From CAZASK01 sp964487845 (GTDB lineage Bacteria > Chlamydiota > Chlamydiia > Chlamydiales > FEN-1388): 23,879 bases of DNA. Location: the NCBI GenBank assembly GCA_964487845.1, contig CAZASK010000024.1:1-23879 (forward strand), given 5' to 3'. A program made the translations under genes and the position numbers. Shown here piece after piece: positions 7,545 through 16,558 of this stretch (positions are counted from its first letter, which is position 1; every line of letters starts with the position of its first letter). Under the pieces are notes generated by a model that was given only the letters and a program-made list of their open reading frames with translations, was not told the DNA's origin and did no database searches.

Positions 7545-8421
7545 GTAATCGATATCCGATGCCAAATAATGTTTTAAAAATGGGCAGCGTATAGCACAAG
7601 GAGAGCATCGGATAGTCACAGCGTATATAGATCTCTCGGAAAGCATCAAGGCCATGTAAAATCGCCCCTCTTGCATTGATTACATGCACAGTCTGCATGG
7701 TGTCTTGCGGTGAAATATTGTGGTAGCTTTCGTTTTGATAGCTTTCTAAGGAAGTGTCAATAAATACAACCGTATCAGCATTTCGTTGTTTCAAATGATT
7801 GGCATGAGTGTGAAAGAGAGAATGAGCTCCATTATATAAAACTGTGATTGGCTGGCTTATGCGAGATGAGTCGAACAGCTCAAGGATTGCCTTTGCCGCA
7901 ATTTTATTTAAAAAATACAGGATAATGAGAAATATCATCCAACAAAAAAAGATGAAGAGATAAGGATGATCCCATTCTATTGAAAACCTGAGTCCATCAA
8001 TGCGCGCAGTAAAACGATAACTCAAGCTTGCAAGCGCTGCAATTACAGGAATAGAGAGGATTGGTTTTTTATTGAAAAATGAGCTGAGGGCATGATTCAA
8101 AATGAGTGAAAAAACTGGATACAGCATACTTATCCAAGCAGGTGGGAGATGATTCCACAGGCTATTAACTGTAGCGTATTTAAAAATGCCCAGCGTCAAG
8201 AATAGGGTTTCCATGAGAAATCCGAACAAAAACGCATAGATGGCGAGTGCGATGTCGAGGCAATAAGCGGCGACGCTTGTTTTTCTTACATGTATGAGTT
8301 GCAAGGTAATAGAAATCAGAGAAAAAAGAACCGGGAAGAAGGTTACTTTTGCAGTGCCAAGCAGAATGCACCATACCCATCCAAAGAAGAACATCAAACT
8401 ATTAGCAATTGTAAAATTCAT
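7504..8421 (-). CDS. DUF2878-like membrane protein fused to a degenerate DCC thioredoxin-like domain
   Basis: 305 aa from the ATG at 8421, chosen because AGGAG lies eight bases upstream; an ATG at 8442 has no such site. Residues 1-175 hold several hydrophobic helices in a pattern resembling DUF2878 membrane proteins (for example NSLMFFFGWVWCILLG near the start). Residues 190-300 resemble the DCC family (DUF393, YuxK-like), a thioredoxin-fold group named for a D-x-x-C-x-x-C motif. Here the motif reads YNGAHSLF (196-203): Asp is Asn197 and the cysteines are His200 and Phe203, so thiol chemistry is lost. It follows mscS by 44 bases, and its end overlaps the convergent ABC gene. Family names rest on pattern memory; function is unknown. 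Confidence 0.72.
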   Translation of the reverse strand: MNFTIANSLMFFFGWVWCILLGTAKVTFFPVLFSLISITLQLIHVRKTSVAAYCLDIALAIYAFLFGFLMETLFLTLGIFKYATVNSLWNHLPPAWISMLYPVFSLILNHALSSFFNKKPILSIPVIAALASLSYRFTARIDGLRFSIEWDHPYLFIFFCWMIFLIILYFLNKIAAKAILELFDSSRISQPITVLYNGAHSLFHTHANHLKQRNADTVVFIDTSLESYQNESYHNISPQDTMQTVHVINARGAILHGLDAFREIYIRCDYPMLSLCYTLPIFKTLFGIGYRLLIRYQLSRYHDQG

Positions 8422-8465
8422 GGGCCCATCTCCTGTAGGCACCTTGTATCATATTAGATATATTT

Positions 8466-9518
8466 TTACACCACATAGAGATTTTGAGAAGGGCATGATA
8501 AAGCAATACCGGCCTCTTGTAGTGTGCGTAAAATAGTAAGATGTACTTGTCCTTGTACGGCTGCATGTACATGTGTATGTGCCGAAAGGATGAAATAGAC
8601 TACTTCATATTCAAGGCCCGCTAAAGCAAATGTTGTAAGATGCGTGCGATCGAATTGTGTGTGATCGATAGATGAGATTGCTTTTTTTATGAGATCAGGT
8701 ACTGATTCGAGTTCTGCTTGTGTCGTTTTATACGAAATCCAAAGAGGGAGTATAACGCGCTTTTTTTGCATGCGGGTATAATTACGAATATGTGATGAGG
8801 TAAGAGAGGAATTAGGGAGGATGACCTGCTCTCCTGTTTGAGAGAGAATGCGAGTCGTTTTGATGCCAACATCTGCAATTGTGCCTTTAATATCGCCTAC
8901 TTGAATTGTATCTCCTACTTCGAACGGACTGTCGAAGAAGATGACAAAGTAATTGAAAAGATCTCCTAAGATGTTTTGTGCCGCAAGCGCAATTGCGATA
9001 CCTCCAATTCCAAGTCCTGCCATTATCGCTGAAATATTGAAGCCGAAATTGTGGAGTAAAAACAAAATCATGATGCTCCAGACAACAAAGCGAAATGCTT
9101 TTATGAGAGTCCGCTGTAGGAGTGGTTTTTTGTCGCTTGTTGTCAGCTTTTGTTCAAGAACAATGCTTCCCCATTGTAAGATGCACACAGTAGTTTGAAG
9201 GGTGAGTATGAAGATAATGGCCTTTTCAAAAAGTTGGTCAAGCAGTTGTGGAAGGTGGACAAACTGAGTCGCTCCATAGACGGCTGCCAAAATGTAGAGA
9301 GTAGTGAGGCATTTCATCGTAGACTGGACGTGAGAGGTTGTGCTTTTTTGGTATGACAAGCCAGCGAATTGCTTTTCGATTATCTTATAGAGATGTGGTT
9401 TTATGAGGCGGAGCAGAAGTGCTGCTCCGAAAAAAATGAAAGCAAGAGTAAGATAGTGGCCTATCTCATTGCCGCATACATTATATGATAAAAATTGTTC
9501 CATTTTGTGTATTCCCAT
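8466..9518 (-). CDS. MscS-family mechanosensitive channel
   Basis: Small-conductance mechanosensitive channel, which releases solutes across the inner membrane on hypo-osmotic shock. Up to 350 aa. Hydrophobic helices lie near 22-38, 68-85, 98-120 and 142-160, before the pore-lining TM3 GLGIGGIAIALAAQNILGD (168-186). The MscS beta domain follows with SPFEVGDTIQVGDIKGTI and the motif VILPNSSLTSSHIRNYTR. Two starts are possible: ATG at 9518, or ATG at 9503 with a GGGA upstream of it; either overlaps the end of the upstream interrupted gene. It is followed by the DUF2878-like gene, probably in one transcript. Confidence 0.9.
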   Translation of the reverse strand: MGIHKMEQFLSYNVCGNEIGHYLTLAFIFFGAALLLRLIKPHLYKIIEKQFAGLSYQKSTTSHVQSTMKCLTTLYILAAVYGATQFVHLPQLLDQLFEKAIIFILTLQTTVCILQWGSIVLEQKLTTSDKKPLLQRTLIKAFRFVVWSIMILFLLHNFGFNISAIMAGLGIGGIAIALAAQNILGDLFNYFVIFFDSPFEVGDTIQVGDIKGTIADVGIKTTRILSQTGEQVILPNSSLTSSHIRNYTRMQKKRVILPLWISYKTTQAELESVPDLIKKAISSIDHTQFDRTHLTTFALAGLEYEVVYFILSAHTHVHAAVQGQVHLTILRTLQEAGIALSCPSQNLYVV

Positions 9519-10104
9519 CTGAATTCATATTCTGAGCTTCAGAGTGTACAAAATGCAGAGAAAATGAGCCACACAGAGTTTCTTGATTTATGAGTGGTTC
9601 AGGAGAATCGCTCTTTTCTTTCTCCATGTTGCCCATATTGAGTTTTTTCTTGCAGGATGGATGCAGGCGTGGTTCCTTTGAAAGATGTTCGAAGTAGTGA
9701 TGCAGCGCATTTTTTGCTCTGAAAATGATCTTTTCTTTTTGTGGAATAGATAAATCGGAAGAGGGGTTTTCATAGATAGTTTGAAAAATACAAGGAGCTA
9801 TTTGTTTTAATTTATGCACTTGTAAGACATTTTGGCTGAGACTCGTGTGTTGTGGTTGAAGTGATAAGTCATCTATGCGATTGATGAGGGAGTCAACACT
9901 GGGGTTATCTATTTTTTGGATATCGAAATTTTTGTCGATATAAAGATTCTTTCATGCAGTGACTTTTGAAATAGCATGAATTTTTTCTTCTAAAGGGGTA
10001 TACGAAATCTCCTTCTTGATCTTGAAGAAAGGGCGTTCTTGTGATACGCAATGTTCTGGAAACAGATGAAAAGAGCTATAAGCGATAATATTAAATGTAT
10101 TCAT
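9481..10104 (-). pseudogene. Unrecognised gene interrupted by an in-frame TGA
   Basis: Reading the minus strand from an ATG at 10104 gives one continuous frame of 207 sense codons broken only by a TGA at 9954-9952, codon 51. AGG lies five bases upstream of the ATG. The part after the stop is open for 156 codons and ends 38 bases inside mscS. The first part begins MNTFNIIAYSSFHLFPEH and the second starts KNLYIDKNFDIQKIDN; they read like one protein, rich in Lys, Ser, His and Gln, with no membrane segment. I recognise no family. A nonsense mutation, a base error, or stop read-through could explain it. No selenocysteine context (no Cys homology) is evident. Confidence 0.55.
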
Positions 10105-10250
10105 TTTAACCTAAATTTTTGTTTATAAAATACAACAGACAATTTCATGTAATATGTGTATTTATATCAATAATATAAAAATTCATATTGTCAAATGAGT
10201 CAAAGACAAAGGCTTGATAATCTTTGTGGGTTTCGTGCATACTGCGGAAT
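10105..10250. other. AT-rich divergent intergenic region
   Basis: 146 bases between the interrupted minus-strand gene and pgpH. It is strongly AT-rich at 10105-10190, with TATAAA- and TATAAT-like words on both strands, as expected for a divergent promoter region. No RNA gene or perfect inverted repeat was seen. Confidence 0.4.
10214..10243 (+). promoter_or_regulatory. Promoter-like element immediately before pgpH
   Basis: TTGATA (10214-10219, five of six), an 18-base spacer and CATACT (10238-10243, four of six). The ATG at 10251 starts seven bases after the -10 and has no Shine-Dalgarno sequence, so a leaderless transcript is possible. The -10 is only moderate. Confidence 0.35.
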
Positions 10251-12386
10251 ATGGTAACTGGTAATAGTGAACAGGAGCTCAAACTTTCAAAGCAGAGCGG
10301 ATTTTTCGATTCAAGTCGGACGATTCGAATCTGTATCGGACTGTTATTTAGCTTAGGTTTGTTTCTTTTTCTCCATTTTAGAGAGATAAGAGTCGAATTT
10401 TTGGAGCTGAATTCAACAGCTCCTCGATATGTCGTTGCAGAAATTGATTTCTCTTTCCCAGATGAAGAGGCGACGGCAGTTTTAAAACAAGAAGCTCTGC
10501 TTGATGTAGGGAAGATTTTTGCACTCGATGTTGACGGGGTGAAAAAACGAAGACTCGAATTTGAGAATTTTCTTATCTATGATCAAGAATGGAGAGATAA
10601 AGCTCGTCTTAGTACATTTGATGAAATGTATAAGGCAGTACAGAAGCTCGAACGTGTGCTTATAGAGCTTCGATTTTCAGATGCTCGTACCATTGAGAAA
10701 ATGCAAAAAATCAATTTCCCCTGTCACAACTATATAGAAGTGGCTCCATTCGATATGAGACAGGGAGCCTATTTTCCAGAAAAAGTATGGGATCAGATTG
10801 AAGCGCGTACCTTTGGGGGACAGCATTTTCACGATGGAACAGGACTGTTTATTATCAATTATTTCAAAAAGAAAATATGGGTTTTACAAGAAGATATTCA
10901 AGCAGAAAGAAAGCTTCGTAAAAAAATTCATGATTATGTTCCTCTCCAATATACAGAAGTAGTAGCAGGAAGTAGAATCATCGATCAGGGAGAAAAAGTC
11001 ACGAGTCGAACACTCGCTATGATACAAGCTATGAAGCAAGCTTTAAACGAGAAAAGAAACTTGTTCAGTCTAGGTACGGTTTGCGGCAGCTTCATTATCA
11101 CGTGTCTTATTACTCTTGCTTGCGGGGCCTTTTTTAAAAGTCAATTCCCAGATATTTTGTCATCGAACAGACAGCTTCTTTTACTCGTAGTGATTGCTCT
11201 ATTTGGCATGGGACTTGCGAAAATAACAGAATTTTTGCTGCTCCGAAATGGTAGTAGTTTTTTTGAACTTGTGCGTTACCCACTTCTCACACCGTTTGTG
11301 GCTATCCTCACTTGCTCACTTGTGAATCCAGGCGTTGCTATTTTTGCTGTAGCGACTATGACGGCTTTATTAGATGCGATTTTAGCATTTGAGCGTCATG
11401 GGTTTATGATTACAAATTTAGTGGTCGCACTTTTTGCTATCCTCTACACAAGAAATTTACGAAGGCGCACAGAAATTTTTATCGTTTGCGCGAAATCTTG
11501 GATGATATCTGCGCTTTTAATTTGCGGGCTGTATTTCTATGACGCAGCAAAATCGGGAAGTACGGTCGCACTCGATATTGCCAGCTCAGGGGCATTTATG
11601 CTCATTACAGCGGTTCTTGTAGTAGGGCTTTTACCTCTTTTCGAATCTGTGTTTCGCATTTTATCAGATATTACATTGATGGAGTATATGGATCCCAACC
11701 ATGAGCTCTTGCGTAGGCTGACGATAGAGGCTCCTGGGACATATCAGCACTCCCTCATCATGGGTAACATTGCAGAAGGGGCGGCACGGGCAATAGGGGC
11801 AAACGGCCTTTTTTGCCGCGTGGCGACACTCTATCACGATATTGGTAAAATGACCATCGCACAGTACTTTACCGAAAACCAGCAGCTTGGAGTGAACATT
11901 CATCAGCTACTCACCCCTGTGGAGTCAGCACAAGTGATTATGTCACATGTGCCCGAGGGAGTAGCGCTTGCAAGAAAGGCAGGACTTCCTGAGCAGTTTA
12001 TCGATATCATTAAAGAGCATCATGGCACAAGTTTGGTTTACTATTTTTATCATAAGCAACTTGAGAGTGTCCAAGGAAATAGAGATCTCGTAGACGAAAA
12101 AGAATTTCGTTATCAAGGGCCAAAACCAAGAACAAAAGAGTCAGTGATTATCATGATTTCTGATTGTATCGAAGCCGCTTCTCGCTCATTGGATGAAGTG
12201 AATGAAGAAACGGTCACAAAATTGGTGGACTTGATTGTAAAAGAAAAACTAGAAGATGGGCAATTTGATGATTCACTTTTAACTTTTGAAGAACTTTCTC
12301 GTGTAAAAAAAGCAGTAGTGAAAAATTTACTTGCCGTCGGCCACCTTCGAATTAAATACCCAGCTCGAGTGAAAAGAGCATCCTAA
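10251..12386 (+). CDS. pgpH: PgpH/YqfF-type 7TM-HD phosphodiesterase
   Basis: 711 aa from the ATG at 10251; a TTG nine codons upstream is less likely. After one N-terminal helix (about 25-43) comes an extracytoplasmic 7TMR-HDED-type domain (about 45-265). A cluster of membrane helices spans about 272-470, and a cytoplasmic HD domain runs to the end. HD ligands are all visible: H500, H529-D530 (YHDIGK), H566, H590 (EHHGT) and D638. Their spacing matches the metal ligands I recall for Listeria PgpH, which hydrolyses c-di-AMP to pApA. Chlamydia makes c-di-AMP, so that is the expected substrate, though it is inferred. The kinase gene follows 19 bases later and may share the transcript. Confidence 0.9.
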   Translation: MVTGNSEQELKLSKQSGFFDSSRTIRICIGLLFSLGLFLFLHFREIRVEFLELNSTAPRYVVAEIDFSFPDEEATAVLKQEALLDVGKIFALDVDGVKKRRLEFENFLIYDQEWRDKARLSTFDEMYKAVQKLERVLIELRFSDARTIEKMQKINFPCHNYIEVAPFDMRQGAYFPEKVWDQIEARTFGGQHFHDGTGLFIINYFKKKIWVLQEDIQAERKLRKKIHDYVPLQYTEVVAGSRIIDQGEKVTSRTLAMIQAMKQALNEKRNLFSLGTVCGSFIITCLITLACGAFFKSQFPDILSSNRQLLLLVVIALFGMGLAKITEFLLLRNGSSFFELVRYPLLTPFVAILTCSLVNPGVAIFAVATMTALLDAILAFERHGFMITNLVVALFAILYTRNLRRRTEIFIVCAKSWMISALLICGLYFYDAAKSGSTVALDIASSGAFMLITAVLVVGLLPLFESVFRILSDITLMEYMDPNHELLRRLTIEAPGTYQHSLIMGNIAEGAARAIGANGLFCRVATLYHDIGKMTIAQYFTENQQLGVNIHQLLTPVESAQVIMSHVPEGVALARKAGLPEQFIDIIKEHHGTSLVYYFYHKQLESVQGNRDLVDEKEFRYQGPKPRTKESVIIMISDCIEAASRSLDEVNEETVTKLVDLIVKEKLEDGQFDDSLLTFEELSRVKKAVVKNLLAVGHLRIKYPARVKRAS

Positions 12387-12405
12387 ATTTTTTTTGGAGT
12401 TTATC

Positions 12406-13623
12406 ATGGATACCACTGCTTGCTCAAGTACATTTGCTCTTCGCCTGTCATTTACAGATTTATTTAGGGAAGATTACGAATGTCCCCAAGAGATATCTCA
12501 GACAGCTGCAACGAGGGCGGAAAAATTAGATAATTTTTTTTCTACAAAGAAAATCAGCAAACAATCATATCGATATTTTTCGCATATCATTGAATTTATT
12601 TACGAGAAATATGCACAAACCGATTCTGTTTATTTGAAAACAAATCCCTGGCTACCCTGCTCTGTATGGGTGTTTCCAAAAAAAAAATGGTGTGTTTTTA
12701 ATGGGAAAAAGATAGCAAAGGGACAAGAAAAAAGTTGCAAAATGGCGTGGATGCTCGATGACTCTATGCAGAAAATAATATGCATAGCAAAGCTTGTCAA
12801 TATAGGTAAAAAATCCATTTCTCAAAAAGAGATAGAGATTTCAAAAAAATATTCTGGAATGCAAGGTTTTCCGAAATATATTACAGATATCGCGTATCAG
12901 AAAAAAATAAATGGAGAACTATGTGATAAAACAGCGATTTTTTGTGAAAAGTTTTCGATGGATTTATTTGATTTTATAGTACAAGCGCGGCGCGGGAAAG
13001 TGCAAGATAATGAGGTGTTATTTGTGATGAAAAATGTGTCGTCCGCTGTATGCATGCTCCATAAAGATAAGCTTGTGCATGGAGATATAAAATTAGAAAA
13101 TATTTTAGTAGAATTACAGCAAGGATCTAACAAAAATGGTGAATTACAAGCATTGCTATCTGCTGTCCTGGCTGATTATGGTCATCTTGAATCAGTGGAT
13201 AAACTGGTAGATAAGAAAGCATATATTTATGGTTCTTACATGTCATTTGCTCCGGAAGTATGGCGCCAATTTGTTCAGAGTTCATCACAGAAAATTGATG
13301 TATTCAAATGCGATGTGTACGCTCTTGGTGTTGCATTAGCCTTTTTAATGGGTTGCTTTGATAAGAAGATGGAAAATAAAATAGATTTTATCGCAGACAG
13401 CCTACAGAATAATACAATCGATACTTTGTTTACCCATGTCGTTAAACTCATTCACTGGCAGATGAAAATCAAGCCTGTTTTTAAAGAGATTGTTGAAAAA
13501 GTGAAAAATAAAGAAGGCTCTTTACGAGAGTGCCTTATAGAATTATCAGCTTGTATGAGGCATGGTGATCCTAGTGAAAGGCCCACCATACAGCAGGTTA
13601 AAGATCTGCTCGAGATGATGTAG
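12406..13623 (+). CDS. Eukaryotic-like Ser/Thr protein kinase
   Basis: 405 aa; the ATG at 12406 is preceded by GGAG at six bases, so it is preferred over the TTG at 12394. Kinase landmarks are ordered correctly: putative ATP lysine K129 (IICIAKL), an alpha-C glutamate candidate in 142-144, catalytic loop HGDIKLEN (225-232; D227, K229, N232), DYG replacing DFG (257-259), APE (282-284) and DVYALGVAL. The Gly-rich loop is degenerate, and HGD instead of HRD makes it a non-RD kinase. The first 100 residues are unassigned. No membrane helix or sensor domain is seen, unlike chlamydial Pkn1/PknD-type kinases, so a secreted effector is possible. It is probably co-transcribed with pgpH. Confidence 0.85.
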   Translation: MDTTACSSTFALRLSFTDLFREDYECPQEISQTAATRAEKLDNFFSTKKISKQSYRYFSHIIEFIYEKYAQTDSVYLKTNPWLPCSVWVFPKKKWCVFNGKKIAKGQEKSCKMAWMLDDSMQKIICIAKLVNIGKKSISQKEIEISKKYSGMQGFPKYITDIAYQKKINGELCDKTAIFCEKFSMDLFDFIVQARRGKVQDNEVLFVMKNVSSAVCMLHKDKLVHGDIKLENILVELQQGSNKNGELQALLSAVLADYGHLESVDKLVDKKAYIYGSYMSFAPEVWRQFVQSSSQKIDVFKCDVYALGVALAFLMGCFDKKMENKIDFIADSLQNNTIDTLFTHVVKLIHWQMKIKPVFKEIVEKVKNKEGSLRECLIELSACMRHGDPSERPTIQQVKDLLEMM

Positions 13624-13661
13624 GGTATGTATGAGACTCCTTTCAAAAGAAATCTATTGTA

Positions 13662-13689
13662 GATCTCCCTCATATATATGAGGGAGATC
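13662..13689. terminator. 28-base perfect palindrome between convergent genes
   Basis: Arms GATCTCCCTCATAT and ATATGAGGGAGATC pair perfectly with no spacer. It lies 39 bases after the kinase stop and nine bases after the stop of the minus-strand protease, so it can serve as a bidirectional terminator. Neither side has a strong U-tract. Confidence 0.7.
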
Positions 13690-13697
13690 GGTGCTGT

Positions 13698-16349
13698 TTA
13701 TAGATTCACAGCAGTTCTAAAAAGTCGCCATTCTTGGTTAGTAACCCAGTCATTCACAGCCGCTACCATCATATCAGTATCATCATCAGTGATCATACCA
13801 AATTGAATGGTTTGATCACCTGGATTATAGTAGACGCAGAAATGAATCTCTTTTTCACCATCATTCCAGTTTGTATCGGCAATATGGATGATGGGGAGCT
13901 TCTTTTTCATATCGATTGAGAGGCCATCCTGGACAATATAGGTGTCAATATACTGTGCCATCTCTGTGAGTGTAGAAGAGCGAGGATTCATGCAAGTTTG
14001 AATTATGCTCAATATATTACTACGAAACTGTCTGATAGTAAGATTTGAACCCATTTTTTGAACAAGTGTATTGAACTGTGATATCGCCCAGTCAGGTATA
14101 AGAGTATTTCTTATTCGGTTGAGCACAGCTGTGCGATATTGATCTATGATCACACTATTTGCTATTTCGACTCCAGGGTTGATCATACGCTCTGTAATCC
14201 ATGAATCTGGAGATCCCATAGATTGAACGGCGGGGATGATGGAGGGGTGCTCCGCCAGTGCAGAGAATGCATGGGTTGGAGTATCGCATGGAAAGACTTG
14301 ATCGGGTGTTTCGTCATCAAGATACTTATATGTAGCTTGCTGTTCTTTGAAGAATCCAATCAGTTTACTCAGCAAATCTTGAGGATTTTTTGGAGTGAAT
14401 CGAACTGTTGTGATTGGTTGTTTATTTTCAAGATAGACATCCATTACTTCTCTATTGTCATTACCAGTTTTATCTACCCAAGGTGTGTGTTCAAGCTGTG
14501 TCCAATTTTTGAGTGGATCTTTGACTTGTCTATTTCCATTGTCATAGTTGGTAAGACAAAGTTGCAAAAATGTAGAGTCCTTTTTGATAAACGATTGAAT
14601 TTTTTTAATAGTCTCGATCATTGTTTTACGATCACTGCTCGAGGATATCTGGTTGGTTAATGTTTGATTTGTAATGGTAAATTGATCCCATACAAAATCT
14701 CTAAATTTTTCTGGGGTATCAATTTTATCCGTTGTCGAAGATGTCGCTGTGCTACTTTCTTTAAAAGGTATAAACGCCCCTTCAGTAGAATGACCATCGC
14801 CAGAGACGCTCTGGGTCGAGACAGAGGGGTCAAATCGCACAGTCATATTTTTTTGTAGAGTCTGGTTGAATACTTGTTGGATTTTTTGAATGATCGGCCG
14901 ATCTCCAGACCTACTTGGAGTCATTGGTTTGAGAAGAGCTCCTTGAACACAGCTCATAATTTGGCTTCTCACAAGACTTTCTGGTCGAGCTTCTGCCATT
15001 GAGGCAATGCAGCTTTCCCATGCTCTTAAAAGAGGGCAATTTGTTTGTGCGCTAAATGCTATTTTCCCAGTGTCTACAAGGTTCTGTTTTATATTTTTCG
15101 GGTCGATAATGGACGCCATCGCTTGGATGATAGCCTCTGGAGAAGTTTGTATAGACTGGGCCTTTAAGGCAAGATTGGAAATAGCCTTTTGAATAATTTG
15201 TTTTACATCAGTTCCTCCCATTTGTTGGCAGGCAGAACGTATTCCTGGTGATGACCAGAGGGGGATATTCCCTACTAGAGCATCTTTTGTTACTGTTATT
15301 TGTGAGCGAATATCATCATCGCTAATATGTAGGACATAGTCAAAGTCTCTTTTTTCACCATCGACAAAGCGTGATAGCTCATCATTTTTTAAAATAGCAG
15401 CAAAATCTGAAATTGCTTTGTCAAGTCTCAATTCTAAAATTTCTATTCCGAAATAGGTGGCAAAGCAGGATCCTACGGGACCTTGTCGTAGGTTTGACAT
15501 GAGCGCTCCTAGTGCGACCTTTCTAGCGTGTACATCAGTGATGACTTCATTTGGTGCTAGACCAAGTGTTGCACGAATCAAGATATTCGAAAAATAGGTA
15601 GGATCGCTTGGCTTTGATATGAGCATGAAATTTGTTTGCAAATCTTGTGATTGAGAGAATGTGTCGATGACTCGGCAAATATCTTTTTCATATTCTTCTG
15701 AATAGTCACCATCAAACAGATAGTCAGCAATTGTATGGCCGATTGCAAGGTTGAGCTGCCCTGTGGAAGTGATGAGAAGATTTGCTACTTGCTGCGGAGT
15801 TTGAATGCTTGCGCTGATGATATCAGATTGCAGCTGTGATACAATATGTTCTTTTTTTTGTGAAACCAATTGATTTTTTACACTAGACAGTTTGTTTTCG
15901 AATGTAATGTGTATCTGTTTTCCGGCTTCTTCAACACTCAGTTGGCTTATAAGAGAAGCTGTATTTTTTAAATCCATGTCTGCCAAAAAAATCAGCTTTC
16001 CTACTACTTGTGCTGCATGAAAAATCACAGGTTGAGAGCCATCTTTTCTTGCATTTTGAAAGGAGGATTCACAAAACTTTTGAATTATTTGGCTATCTGT
16101 TGTACTGCCCCATGCCTTCATGAGCGAGTTTAAGGTTGTAAGCTGGCCTTGAAAATGGTCTATTTGACTTTGTGATACAGTAGGTGTGCTAGATTTGAGC
16201 TCTCTTTGAATAATATGATGCAGCTGCATCTTCCGTTCAGTAGCTGTCATGTCTTTTGTTGAGATTTTATCTATTCTTTTCCCATGAACAAAGAGTTGAA
16301 AAAGACCATCTAAAAATTTTGATGTATGTCTGATTGCTCCAGTATGCAT
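13698..16349 (-). CDS. Large papain-like cysteine protease, candidate effector
   Basis: 883 aa, no family recognised over the full length. A papain-type active-site block is visible: RQGPVGSCFATYF, with Q289 six residues before C295, the same Gln-Cys spacing as papain Q19/C25. Near the C-terminus IADTNWNDGEKEIHFCVYY supplies a candidate catalytic His836, with Asp825, Asn827 or Asn842 as possible third residues. More than 500 residues separate the two blocks, so a large insertion or accessory domain lies between. No signal peptide or membrane helix is seen. The ATG at 16349 has GAGG seven bases upstream. It lies beside a second cysteine-protease gene and a kinase gene, which suggests a host-directed role. 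Fold and catalysis are inferred from motifs. Confidence 0.75.
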   Translation of the reverse strand: MHTGAIRHTSKFLDGLFQLFVHGKRIDKISTKDMTATERKMQLHHIIQRELKSSTPTVSQSQIDHFQGQLTTLNSLMKAWGSTTDSQIIQKFCESSFQNARKDGSQPVIFHAAQVVGKLIFLADMDLKNTASLISQLSVEEAGKQIHITFENKLSSVKNQLVSQKKEHIVSQLQSDIISASIQTPQQVANLLITSTGQLNLAIGHTIADYLFDGDYSEEYEKDICRVIDTFSQSQDLQTNFMLISKPSDPTYFSNILIRATLGLAPNEVITDVHARKVALGALMSNLRQGPVGSCFATYFGIEILELRLDKAISDFAAILKNDELSRFVDGEKRDFDYVLHISDDDIRSQITVTKDALVGNIPLWSSPGIRSACQQMGGTDVKQIIQKAISNLALKAQSIQTSPEAIIQAMASIIDPKNIKQNLVDTGKIAFSAQTNCPLLRAWESCIASMAEARPESLVRSQIMSCVQGALLKPMTPSRSGDRPIIQKIQQVFNQTLQKNMTVRFDPSVSTQSVSGDGHSTEGAFIPFKESSTATSSTTDKIDTPEKFRDFVWDQFTITNQTLTNQISSSSDRKTMIETIKKIQSFIKKDSTFLQLCLTNYDNGNRQVKDPLKNWTQLEHTPWVDKTGNDNREVMDVYLENKQPITTVRFTPKNPQDLLSKLIGFFKEQQATYKYLDDETPDQVFPCDTPTHAFSALAEHPSIIPAVQSMGSPDSWITERMINPGVEIANSVIIDQYRTAVLNRIRNTLIPDWAISQFNTLVQKMGSNLTIRQFRSNILSIIQTCMNPRSSTLTEMAQYIDTYIVQDGLSIDMKKKLPIIHIADTNWNDGEKEIHFCVYYNPGDQTIQFGMITDDDTDMMVAAVNDWVTNQEWRLFRTAVNL

Positions 16350-16558
16350 AGAATTACCTCACGTTACATGTGTTGTATTATAGGGAAGCCTTCTCAGATA
16401 TCCTGAGATGGGGCTACAACCTATTTCGCAATTTTTTTGCGACGTTGGCACTCTATAATATAAACTTGAGAAATTGCAAGATGTTTTGTTGAGTAGTTAT
16501 ATAAACACGCTCATAGTGTGCTTACCAGTGACCTTGTGCAAAGGATCTATATTACATG
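16350..16558. other. Intergenic region with two short inverted repeats
   Basis: 209 bases between two minus-strand protease genes. TCTCAG/CTGAGA (16392-16397 and 16403-16408) and TCGCAA/TTGCGA (16426-16431 and 16437-16442) each form a six-base stem with a five-base loop. TATTAT on the minus strand near 16460 could be a -10 for the 883-aa gene, but no clear -35 fits. Confidence 0.35.

Noticed and set aside
8953..9198. 81-codon plus-strand frame inside mscS
   Set aside because: Antisense to the conserved MscS pore and membrane region; composition mirrors that frame.
9952..9954. TGA as a selenocysteine codon
   Set aside because: No redox motif, no recognisable family, and no convincing insertion-element hairpin just downstream; a mutation or sequencing error is simpler.
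14223..14660. 145-codon plus-strand frame inside the 883-aa protease gene
   Set aside because: Cys/Phe/Ile-rich translation typical of an antisense shadow; no start signal.
16392..16442. Two short hairpins as a riboswitch or small RNA
   Set aside because: Only six-base stems with no conserved aptamer pattern; not enough to call an RNA.
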